Shown here piece by piece: positions 8,487-15,104 of a DNA stretch of 25,982 nucleotides. Origin of the DNA: Hyphomicrobiales bacterium (GTDB taxonomy: Bacteria > Pseudomonadota > Alphaproteobacteria > Rhizobiales > JAJFHR01); NCBI GenBank assembly GCA_021775515.1, contig JAJFHR010000046.1:1-25982 (forward strand). The letters run 5' to 3'. The notes below the pieces were generated by a model. It was not told the origin of the DNA. It made no database searches and was given only the letters and a program-made list of their open reading frames with translations. Made by a program: the position numbers and the translations under genes. Position 1 is the stretch's first letter; every line of letters starts with the position of its first letter.

Positions 8487-8771
8487 ATGGCTGACAATGC
8501 TGCACCCTCCATGGACTACGAAGAACACACCAAAACCTATGCTCGATTTGTCCAGTGTTCTATCGGGTTGACGGCAGCGTGTTTATTTATATTGGTCGCA
8601 TTGATTGGATTTGGTGTCGGAAGCGGTGTAGGCTCTATTCTCGTGGCTACAATCGGTATGCTTGTCGGCTTTGGCACGGCAGTGTATGGCGCAGCTTCTG
8701 AACAGAATAGCTGGATCCCGGCGTTGGTGGTTTTAGTATTAATGGGCCTGGCAACGGTGGTGTTTCTCTAG
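8487..8771 (+). CDS. aa3-type cytochrome c oxidase subunit IV-like membrane protein
   Basis: A 94-residue protein whose first 45 residues match the bacterial aa3-type oxidase subunit IV family (PF07835): MDYEEHTKTYARF followed by a hydrophobic helix. In Paracoccus and Rhodobacter that small one-helix protein sits at the edge of cytochrome aa3 oxidase. Here helix 1 is about residues 24-44, and two further hydrophobic segments follow (about 50-68 and 76-94), so the protein is longer than the usual roughly 45-70 residues and probably spans the membrane three times. The start is the ATG at 8487 with AAGGAA at 8473-8478; an upstream ATG at 8439 adds an unlikely tail. It is 18 bp before pntAA, an arrangement I recall from other rhizobia, so it is probably co-transcribed with the transhydrogenase genes. 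Confidence 0.8.
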   Translation: MADNAAPSMDYEEHTKTYARFVQCSIGLTAACLFILVALIGFGVGSGVGSILVATIGMLVGFGTAVYGAASEQNSWIPALVVLVLMGLATVVFL

Positions 8772-8789
8772 AGTAAAAAAAGAAATCAA

Positions 8790-9926
8790 ATGAAGATTTT
8801 TGTCCCTGTTGAACAGGTTGCTGGTGAGCCCCGTGTTGCGGCGTCACCTGATACAATTAAAAAGTTTACGGCGCTTGGTAATGCTGTTTCGGTTGAAACA
8901 GGGGCCGGTAAAGGCGCGCACGTGAGCGATGCGGCCTTTAGTGAAGCAGGCGCAAAAATTGTTAAAACAAAGACGCAGGCGGCCAAAGAAGCAGACATAA
9001 TATTGAAGGTGGTCAGGCCGACGCCGGAAGAGGCAAAAGGATATAAAAAGGGTGCTGTCGTTGTCGGTATTCTCGACCCTTATTCGGACCTTGACGGCCT
9101 TAAAGCACTATCAAAATCAGGCGTGAGCGCCTTTGCCATGGAGTTGATGCCGCGCATTACCCGGGCACAATCGATGGATGTTCTGTCTTCTCAATCAAAT
9201 CTTGCCGGATATAAGGCGGTCGTTGATGCTGCTGCTGAATTTGACCGGGCGATGCCAATGATGATGACCGCTGCCGGCACTATTGCCCCGGCGCGGGTTT
9301 TTGTTATGGGGGCCGGTGTTGCCGGTCTTCAGGCGATTGCGACAGCCCGCAGATTAGGTGCCATTGTCAGTGCGACCGATGTGCGCGCGGTTGCCGCCGA
9401 ACAGGTCGAAAGTCTCGGAGCCAGCTTTGTCATGGTTGAAAGCGATGATGAAGATGGCGGGCAGACCGCAGGCGGTTATGCCAAAGAAATGAGTGATGAC
9501 TATAAAAAACGTCAGGCGGAACTTGTCGCTAAAACGATCGCCAAACAGGATATTGTGATTTGCACTGCCCTTATCCCCGGCAGACCAGCCCCGACGCTGG
9601 TGAGCAAAGAAATGGTTGAATCAATGAAGCCGGGCTCCATTGTTGTTGATCTTGCGGTTGAACGCGGTGGTAATTGTCCGTTGTCCAAACCGGGCGAGAT
9701 TGTCGAGCACAAGGGTGTCAAGATCATGGGCCACCTAAACGTGGCCGGCCGGATACCGGTTGATGCTTCAAAACTATACGCAAAGAACCTGTTGAATTTC
9801 CTCGAACCGATGTTCGACGGCGAAAGCGGTAAATTCAATATCGACTGGGAAGATGAAACTGTGACCGGCACAGCATTGATGCGGGACGGTAAAATTATCC
9901 ATCCCGTTCTTAGTGGCAAGGAATAA
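8790..9926 (+). CDS. pntAA: NAD(P) transhydrogenase subunit alpha part 1 (NAD-binding domain I)
   Basis: A 378-residue soluble subunit carrying domain I of the proton-translocating transhydrogenase, which passes hydride from NADH to NADP+ using the proton gradient. The dinucleotide-binding signature GAGVAGLQ lies at residues 174-181. The conserved N-terminal alanine-dehydrogenase-like region is present (MKIFVPVEQVAGEPRVAASP, then the E-T-GAG segment), as is the mobile-loop region YAKEMSDDY. It ends before any membrane segment, so this is the split alpha subunit of the Rhodospirillum/Rhizobium type rather than the fused E. coli PntA. The start is the ATG at 8790; its upstream sequence is A-rich with little Shine-Dalgarno match. 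pntAB begins four bases after its stop. Confidence 0.96.
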   Translation: MKIFVPVEQVAGEPRVAASPDTIKKFTALGNAVSVETGAGKGAHVSDAAFSEAGAKIVKTKTQAAKEADIILKVVRPTPEEAKGYKKGAVVVGILDPYSDLDGLKALSKSGVSAFAMELMPRITRAQSMDVLSSQSNLAGYKAVVDAAAEFDRAMPMMMTAAGTIAPARVFVMGAGVAGLQAIATARRLGAIVSATDVRAVAAEQVESLGASFVMVESDDEDGGQTAGGYAKEMSDDYKKRQAELVAKTIAKQDIVICTALIPGRPAPTLVSKEMVESMKPGSIVVDLAVERGGNCPLSKPGEIVEHKGVKIMGHLNVAGRIPVDASKLYAKNLLNFLEPMFDGESGKFNIDWEDETVTGTALMRDGKIIHPVLSGKE

Positions 9927-9930
9927 TAAG

Positions 9931-10386
9931 ATGGCTCGATTGACAGCGGAACAGGCGGTTGAAAAAGCGCAGGCAGCCGCACAGGCGGCGCGCGATGCCG
10001 CAGAAAGTGCACAGGCGTTTGCAGACGCGGCAGCAGTTGCAGCAGCGGCTGGAACTGAAGCTGTGACCGGGGGGGCAGGAATTGACCCGTTTGTGTTCAG
10101 ATTTGCCATTTTCGTGCTGGCTATTTTTGTCGGTTATTTTGTCGTCTGGAGCGTAACACCCGCGCTGCACACGCCGCTGATGTCGGTGACTAACGCGATT
10201 AGTTCGGTCATTATCGTTGGCGCGCTGCTGGCGGTGGGCGTTGATGGCGGGTCGATGGCCGATGCCGAGGCAATCTGGGCTGCAAAACTGTTCGGGTTTT
10301 TTGCCCTTATATTGGCCTCAGTAAATATTTTTGGCGGATTTCTTGTAACCGAGCGCATGCTCGGCATGTACAAGAAAAAGGGCTGA
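9931..10386 (+). CDS. pntAB: NAD(P) transhydrogenase subunit alpha part 2 (membrane)
   Basis: A 151-residue membrane subunit holding the N-terminal helices of domain II. After an Ala-rich N-terminal stretch of about 45 residues come IDPFVFRFAIFVLAIFVGYF and further helices, ending in the ERMLGMYKKKG tail usual for PntAB. The start is the ATG at 9931, with AAGGA (9919-9923) inside the last codons of pntAA. The in-frame GTG at 9913 lies inside pntAA and lacks its own site. The N-terminal stretch (EKAQAAAQAARDAAESAQA and onward) is predicted helical and makes this protein longer than the roughly 100-140 residues I expect. The coupling with pntAA (four-base gap) and pntB (15-base gap) shows a single operon. 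Confidence 0.94.
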   Translation: MARLTAEQAVEKAQAAAQAARDAAESAQAFADAAAVAAAAGTEAVTGGAGIDPFVFRFAIFVLAIFVGYFVVWSVTPALHTPLMSVTNAISSVIIVGALLAVGVDGGSMADAEAIWAAKLFGFFALILASVNIFGGFLVTERMLGMYKKKG

Positions 10387-10401
10387 TAGGAGTAATAAAC
10401 G

Positions 10402-11802
10402 ATGTCAGCCAATGTGATTGCTTTACTTTATCTCGTCTCCGGCGTTTTGTTCATTCTGGCGCTGCGCGGCTTATCCTCTCCTGAAAGTTCCAGACGCGGA
10501 AATAGATATGGCATGATTGGCATGGCTATTGCCGTTGTCACCACGCTGATCGTTGCCTCACCAACCGGATTTACGACCTGGGCGATGATAATCGGCGGGA
10601 TGGGTGCCGGTGGCGCCATAGGTGCGGTGACCGCACGGCGCATTGCCATGACCGATATGCCGCAGCTGGTGGCTGCCTTTCATTCATTGGTTGGTCTTGC
10701 CGCAGTCCTCGTTGCAGCCGGGGCGCTCAATGCGCCCGAAGCCTTTGGTCTAGGTGCACCGGGAACGATTAAAGCCGCCAGCCTGGTTGAGATGTCTCTG
10801 GGCGTTGCTATTGGCGCGATAACCTTTACCGGGTCTGTCGTTGCCTTCACCAAACTGCAGGGCCTGGTATCCGGGGCTCCGATGACGTTTGATTATCAGC
10901 ACACTCTAAATGCTGCCCTGGGCGTTTTGCTGGTTGTGCTGATTGCCTGGTTTAGCGCCAGCGAAAGCCAAACCGTTTTCTGGATGATTACGCTGTTATG
11001 TTTTGTCATCGGCGTATTGATAATAATTCCCATCGGCGGGGCTGATATGCCGGTTGTTGTGTCCATGCTGAATTCATATTCCGGTTGGGCTGCTGCCGGT
11101 ATCGGTTTTACCCTGGGAAATACTGCCCTGATTATTACCGGTGCCCTGGTGGGCTCTTCCGGTGCAATTCTCTCCTACATTATGTGCAAGGGCATGAACC
11201 GGTCTTTCTTCAACGTTATCCTTGGTGGTTTCGGCAGTGATGATGCTTCGGCTGCTGGTAGCGGCGCTGTAGAAACCCGCCCGGTAAAACGCGGCAGTGC
11301 GGAAGATGCGGCCTTCATCATGAAAAATGCGGGCTCGGTTATCATTGTACCGGGATATGGAATGGCGGTTGCCCAGGCACAGCATGCTTTGCGCGAAATG
11401 GCCGATATATTGAAAAGCGAAGGCGTCAAGGTAACTTATGCCATACACCCCGTTGCCGGACGCATGCCTGGTCACATGAATGTTTTGCTGGCTGAAGCGA
11501 ACGTGCCTTATGATGAAGTTTTTGAACTTGAAGACATCAATAGCCAGTTTCCGACCGCTGATGTGGCATTTGTCATCGGTGCCAATGACGTGACAAACCC
11601 ATCGGCAAAAACTGATACAGCAAGTCCTATTTACGGCATGCCGGTGTTGGATGTTGAAAATGCGGCGACGGTTCTTTTTGTCAAACGCTCCCTGGGATCA
11701 GGTTATGCCGGCATTGAGAATGAGTTGTTCTTCCGCGACAATACGATGATGTTGTTGTCTGATGCCAAGAAAATGGTCGAAGACATCGTCAAATCGTTAT
11801 AA
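10402..11802 (+). CDS. pntB: NAD(P) transhydrogenase subunit beta
   Basis: A 466-residue integral membrane protein. The first 270 residues or so contain many hydrophobic helices (domain II, part of the proton channel). The C-terminal 180 residues form the NADP(H)-binding domain III, recognised by VIIVPGYGMAVAQAQH near residue 315, the AIHPVAGRMPGHMNVLLAEA loop, and GANDVTNP. Length matches PntB of E. coli and rhizobia. The ATG at 10402 has ATAGGAG (10387-10393) as its ribosome binding site. It closes the pnt operon. mscS begins 51 bp downstream on the same strand with no obvious terminator between, so read-through into mscS is possible. Confidence 0.96.
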   Translation: MSANVIALLYLVSGVLFILALRGLSSPESSRRGNRYGMIGMAIAVVTTLIVASPTGFTTWAMIIGGMGAGGAIGAVTARRIAMTDMPQLVAAFHSLVGLAAVLVAAGALNAPEAFGLGAPGTIKAASLVEMSLGVAIGAITFTGSVVAFTKLQGLVSGAPMTFDYQHTLNAALGVLLVVLIAWFSASESQTVFWMITLLCFVIGVLIIIPIGGADMPVVVSMLNSYSGWAAAGIGFTLGNTALIITGALVGSSGAILSYIMCKGMNRSFFNVILGGFGSDDASAAGSGAVETRPVKRGSAEDAAFIMKNAGSVIIVPGYGMAVAQAQHALREMADILKSEGVKVTYAIHPVAGRMPGHMNVLLAEANVPYDEVFELEDINSQFPTADVAFVIGANDVTNPSAKTDTASPIYGMPVLDVENAATVLFVKRSLGSGYAGIENELFFRDNTMMLLSDAKKMVEDIVKSL

Positions 11803-11853
11803 GAATTCTCAGAAAGTAATTGATCCTGAAATTTGAAGGGTGAACACTGCTGC

Positions 11854-12699
11854 ATGGAATCGCCACTCATTGATCCCCAGACGTTGGCTGCCGTTGCTCA
11901 GTTTTCAGAGGTCGGCACGCAGTATCTTGTTAATTTTGCCTTTGCCGTTCTCACTCTCATTGCAGGTTATATATTCGCCAATTGGGCGCAGCGCCGTTTA
12001 TTGGTAATCCTGGCCCGTATTCCTAATTTTGATGACACGCTGGAACCTTTTCTCGCCAAGCTGGTCAAATATTCCATATTGATTTTGGTTGTAATTGCGG
12101 TGCTGGCCCGATTTGGGGTTCAGACTACCAGTATCATTGCCATTCTTGGCGCTGCCGGTCTTGCCATTGGCCTGGCGTTGCAGGGCACGCTGGCCAATAT
12201 TGCAGCCGGCGTCATGTTGTTGTTTTTACGACCGTTTAAAGTGGGTGATTTTATTGACGCAGGGTCGATTTCCGGTGAGGTCTGTGAAATCGGATTGTTT
12301 TCCACCGAGCTGAAATCCGGTGATGGAATATTTATTGCCGCACCCAACAATCAGATTTGGAACCAGACTATTACCAATTATTCCCGCAACGCCACCCGCC
12401 GGGTCAAAGTGGTTATCGGTATCGGTTATGAGGATGATATTGGCATGGCCTGCGGTATTTTAGAGAAAATGGCACGGGCCGATGACCGGGTGCTGACAGA
12501 TCAAAAAATACAGACATTTGTTGCCTCGCTGGGTGACAGTGCCGTTAATGTGGAAATGCGCGCTTGGGTTAATCGGGATGATTACTGGGATGTTGTTCGG
12601 GACTTCGCCAAACAATCAAAACAGGAGTTTGACAAAGCAGGCATTTCAATCCCCTATCCGCAGCGCGATGTTCATATTTTTGAAGAGACGGAAGAGTAG
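11854..12699 (+). CDS. mscS: MscS-type small-conductance mechanosensitive channel
   Basis: A 281-residue channel of the MscS family, which opens under membrane tension to release solutes on hypo-osmotic shock. The gate helix is clear: GAAGLAIGLALQGTLANIA then AAGVMLLFLRPFKVGDFI, nearly the same as TM3 of E. coli MscS, including the Gly/Ala packing pattern. Two hydrophobic helices precede it (about residues 24-46 and 66-88). The C-terminal half gives the beta and alpha/beta vestibule (IGLFSTELKSGDGIFIAAPNNQIWN). Length is close to the 286 residues of the E. coli protein. The ATG at 11854 is preferred; GAAGGG lies 13 bases upstream, rather far. A TTG at 11833 in frame is the alternative. The gene name is by family resemblance. 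Confidence 0.9.
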   Translation: MESPLIDPQTLAAVAQFSEVGTQYLVNFAFAVLTLIAGYIFANWAQRRLLVILARIPNFDDTLEPFLAKLVKYSILILVVIAVLARFGVQTTSIIAILGAAGLAIGLALQGTLANIAAGVMLLFLRPFKVGDFIDAGSISGEVCEIGLFSTELKSGDGIFIAAPNNQIWNQTITNYSRNATRRVKVVIGIGYEDDIGMACGILEKMARADDRVLTDQKIQTFVASLGDSAVNVEMRAWVNRDDYWDVVRDFAKQSKQEFDKAGISIPYPQRDVHIFEETEE

Positions 12700-12798
12700 A
12701 GCTAATTTTGAAGAATTTGGTTTGCCCTTTTTGCCCGAAGTCCCAGAGTTCGGTTGGCCTATATCAACAGATCGCACCCTGATGACAACTAAATGCTC

Positions 12799-12969
12799 CT
12801 ATTTGGATTTTAATAAAGGGATCATCCACACGAGGCAGGACAGGACCCAAATCGCGCTACCAAGGATAGACAGCGCATCTCCGAAGTTTATGCCAACGGC
12901 TATGAAAATCAACCCGGCAACAATGAAACCACACAACCCGATGATTTGATACCATCTATCGTCCATCAT
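12799..12969 (-). CDS. Small two-helix membrane protein, 56 aa
   Basis: A complete 56-codon reading frame on - that starts with two consecutive ATG codons (12969 and 12966) and ends at TAG (12801-12799). It begins MMDDRWYQIIG and continues with two hydrophobic segments (about residues 9-27 and 34-53) joined by a short polar turn (NFGD), ending PLLKSK. The charge pattern and even hydrophobic helices look like a real protein. I recall similarly short rhizobial proteins sometimes annotated as oxidase-related, but cannot confirm a family. The ribosome binding site is weak (TTAGG just before the start). It lies 69 bp downstream of the NTF2-like gene on the same strand and may be transcribed with it. 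Function unknown. Confidence 0.62.
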   Translation of the reverse strand: MMDDRWYQIIGLCGFIVAGLIFIAVGINFGDALSILGSAIWVLSCLVWMIPLLKSK

Positions 12970-13038
12970 GGCCTAATTCGCGTATTTTTCGGGTAATTGT
13001 TTCTGGAGCGCGCGAACGGACACGGACAAGAAATTTAG

Positions 13039-13437
13039 TCACACACCTTCGGCAATCTGGCGAGAATATTCTTCTGAATCAAACCAGCCCAGAGACGATT
13101 TAACTTTCATCGTCTCATCAAGCTCCCATTCTTCCCACCCTCCCAATTTGACGTAATTATTCGTCTCTACATGATGCCCCTCTAATGTCCAAACGAAGAT
13201 GGCATGAGTTCCAGCACTGCGCACATCATCACAATTAACGATCAGGTCTGGAAATTCGGCAAAAAAACCACGCGCCATTTCAGCAATGGCATCACGGCCT
13301 ACCAATGCTTCGCCGCGATTGATAACAATCTGACCGTCAGGCGCATAGTGGGAGGCTACCGCCTCGGCAGATCGCAAACTCCAGGCCTTGGAATAATCGG
13401 ATGCAAATTTTTGTAAATCTTCTCGGCTTGGCGTCAT
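13039..13437 (-). CDS. NTF2/SnoaL-like domain protein
   Basis: A 132-residue protein with the cone-shaped NTF2/SnoaL-like fold pattern: an N-terminal helix (DLQKFASDYSKAWSLRSAEAVASHYAPDG), the GREAI-type turn VGRDAIAEMARGFFAEFPD, and beta strands with ATH-like FVWTLEGHH. It ends with a KVKSSLGWFDSEEYSRQIAEG tail. Such proteins bind small hydrophobic molecules or act as isomerases or dehydratases, but the pocket residues do not tell which. The ATG at 13437 is preceded by AGAAAGAAGAAACA, a moderate site. A strong 18-bp dyad lies 29-46 bp upstream (13466-13483), suggesting repressor control. It is downstream of the efflux gene on the same strand, with a 208-bp gap. Confidence 0.8.
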   Translation of the reverse strand: MTPSREDLQKFASDYSKAWSLRSAEAVASHYAPDGQIVINRGEALVGRDAIAEMARGFFAEFPDLIVNCDDVRSAGTHAIFVWTLEGHHVETNNYVKLGGWEEWELDETMKVKSSLGWFDSEEYSRQIAEGV

Positions 13438-13465
13438 TGTTTCTTCTTTCTATAATATTTGCATC

Positions 13466-13483
13466 TGCCAAGAAATCTTGGCA
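13466..13483. promoter_or_regulatory. Operator-like dyad upstream of the NTF2-like gene
   Basis: TGCCAAGA and TCTTGGCA are perfect eight-base inverted arms around AA, an 18-bp site of the size bound by TetR- or LysR-type dimers. It is centred about 37 bp before the ATG of the NTF2-like gene, within the expected promoter region. Without a T-run it is not a terminator. No regulator gene lies nearby. Confidence 0.42.
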
Positions 13484-13549
13484 AATCGGCAATGGCGTGT
13501 CGAGAAAATATTTGTGCCTGTGTGGATGTATTCAAACCTATTGGCTGGC

Positions 13550-13571
13550 AGCCGGGTTGAAAAACGTTGAT
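13550..13571. repeat. 22-bp exact direct repeat, copy 1 (intergenic)
   Basis: These 22 bases (beginning AGCCGGGTTG and ending AACGTTGAT) recur exactly at 15230-15251 inside the alpha/beta hydrolase gene, in the same orientation, 1,680 bp away. Flanking bases are only weakly alike. This copy is in the gap between the NTF2-like and efflux genes. In the same phase as the gene copy it would read AGLKNVD, so it may be a remnant of a hydrolase-gene fragment. Confidence 0.75.
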
Positions 13572-13645
13572 CCTCCTCAAAAATTAGCCTTATGAACAGA
13601 TATGCTCTGGCTTTTGGATTTTGCACACGGCAAAAACTGCAAGGG

Positions 13646-14851
13646 TTACGAGAAACGGCGGGTGCCTTCACGCCGATCAATCCAGAGCACATAAAGCGCA
13701 GCGGCGAGCCCCATAGCAGAGCAGAACAACATCATGCCTAAAAGTGCATAGGCTCCGTTCGCCTCAGTCAGGATTACACCGGTTATCGAGGTGATCACCG
13801 CACCACCTGCAACCGTTAGCGCACCAGACAAACCTGATGCGCTGCCGGCTAATTCAGGCTTCACCGACATGGCGCCGGCCTTACTGCTTGGCATTGTCAA
13901 GCCGTTTCCCAGACCGACAAAAATGGTGGCGCCAAACAACGAAATTACATGCACATATCCTGCTAAAAACAGCCCAAGTCCGGCACTAAGCCCGATGCAT
14001 GCAGCAATCCTGCCGGAAATCATGAACGTGGTCAGCGAATAGTGGCTCGCATAACGACCTGAAAGAAAACTGCCAAGGAAAAATCCCAATGTGATGGTGC
14101 CCAGATATATTCCCAAGGTGCCAGCGGACATCGAAAACAGAGCTTTGGTCACCAGCGGAGCACCCGCTAAAAATGCATAAAATGCCCCGGTTGAAAATGC
14201 CATGCATAGTGAATATCCCCAAAACCGCCGCGATTTGAAAAGTTCCGGGTAAATTTGAAACTGTTTGGTGAATGTTTCTGAAGGTCTATCATTTGTCTCG
14301 CCCAAATCAACCCAGCACAAGCCAAACACCACGATCCCGATAGCTGTGAATGCCACGAAACTAGCGCGCCAGCCAAATAATTCATCAAGTCCCCCGCCAA
14401 ACATTGGACCCAACATTGGCGCAATTGCCATTGCCATGCTGACATAACCCAAAAGGCTCGCCGCCTGTTGTGTGGAGACCATGTCACGAATGACCGCGGG
14501 CGACAGTGCGGCTCCAGAGATGATTGCCGCCTGCAACATGCGGAAAGCCAAAAAAATCCAGATATTGGCCGCCCACACACAGCCTAGAGATGCGAGTGTG
14601 AAAATCACCAGGGTTACCAACAGCACCGGACGCCGTCCGAACCTGTCGGATAATGGCCCCAAGATTATCTGCAACACCGACGTCATGCCCAAATAACCGG
14701 CAATTGATAGGCTCACCACGGTGTAATCGGCCTGAAAGGTCTCGGCAATATTCGATAACGATGGCAGGAACATATTCAGCGAAAGGGTTGAAAGTCCTGT
14801 CAGCAAAATAAGTGTGATTATTCTTGGTGGTGTAACGGCGGCGGAAAACAT
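13646..14851 (-). CDS. Bcr/CflA-type MFS multidrug efflux transporter
   Basis: A 401-residue inner-membrane transporter with twelve hydrophobic segments, of the major facilitator superfamily and Bcr/CflA drug/H+ antiporter subgroup. Diagnostic parts are FLPSLSNIAETF in the first helix-loop, the loop 2-3 signature GPLSDRFGRRPVLL near residues 65-78, RMLQA in helix 4, and the motif C-like AIAPMLGPMFGGG in helix 5. Length is usual for the group (about 390-410). The ATG at 14851 has GAAGAGG five bases upstream. An inverted repeat with ACCGG/CCGGT arms lies about 76-91 bp upstream and suggests a TetR-type repressor. Substrates cannot be deduced. Confidence 0.9.
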   Translation of the reverse strand: MFSAAVTPPRIITLILLTGLSTLSLNMFLPSLSNIAETFQADYTVVSLSIAGYLGMTSVLQIILGPLSDRFGRRPVLLVTLVIFTLASLGCVWAANIWIFLAFRMLQAAIISGAALSPAVIRDMVSTQQAASLLGYVSMAMAIAPMLGPMFGGGLDELFGWRASFVAFTAIGIVVFGLCWVDLGETNDRPSETFTKQFQIYPELFKSRRFWGYSLCMAFSTGAFYAFLAGAPLVTKALFSMSAGTLGIYLGTITLGFFLGSFLSGRYASHYSLTTFMISGRIAACIGLSAGLGLFLAGYVHVISLFGATIFVGLGNGLTMPSSKAGAMSVKPELAGSASGLSGALTVAGGAVITSITGVILTEANGAYALLGMMLFCSAMGLAAALYVLWIDRREGTRRFS

Positions 14852-14926
14852 AAGACCTCTTCAGCGGCCAATATTCCGCAGATAGGCAATAAATCTAAAC
14901 TGGGATTGAAAGATCAAAAAGATAAT

Positions 14927-14942
14927 TACCGGCCGACCGGTA
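14927..14942. promoter_or_regulatory. TetR-operator-like inverted repeat upstream of the efflux gene
   Basis: TACCGG and CCGGTA face each other across CCGA. The ACCGGCCGACCGGT core resembles the ACCGACCGGTCGGT-like sites bound by many TetR-family repressors of efflux pumps. It lies 76-91 bp upstream of the efflux start, in the 253-bp region shared with the divergent hydrolase gene. The repressor gene is not in the window. Confidence 0.4.
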
Positions 14943-15062
14943 TTTAGTTGTGCGACTATAAAGCATATATCTGTGATGATACAATATCGTAATTATTTCG
15001 AGGCTTGGTTAAACTAAATCGTGTTGGAGCTCATATGCTATAAGATAGAATTGAAAAATCAC

Positions 15063-15086
15063 CGCTTTGCGTTGTTCGGCAAAGCG
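15063..15086 (+). promoter_or_regulatory. Hairpin in the leader of the alpha/beta hydrolase gene
   Basis: CGCTTTGC (15063-15070) and GCAAAGCG (15079-15086) are perfect eight-base arms around an eight-base loop, ending 18 bases before the ATG at 15105. On + there is no T-run, so it would be a leader-RNA structure or a protein site. On - it is followed after three bases by five T residues, but no gene on that strand ends here. Confidence 0.35.
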
Positions 15087-15104
15087 ACAATTATTGCGGC
15101 TTAA

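Noticed and set aside
12700..12798. Possible C-terminal fragment with a CPFC motif just after mscS
   Set aside because: It is too short and without a start. The CPFC pattern in one frame is explained by chance.
12518..12949. 143-codon + strand frame overlapping the end of mscS
   Set aside because: It lies in another frame of mscS and then over the - strand small membrane gene. Its composition is unlike a real protein.
13401..13595. 64-codon + strand frame ending in AGLKNVDPPQKLAL
   Set aside because: Only the few codons over the 22-bp repeat resemble the hydrolase. The rest overlaps the NTF2-like gene start region and its operator, so I treat it as a repeat fragment, not a gene.
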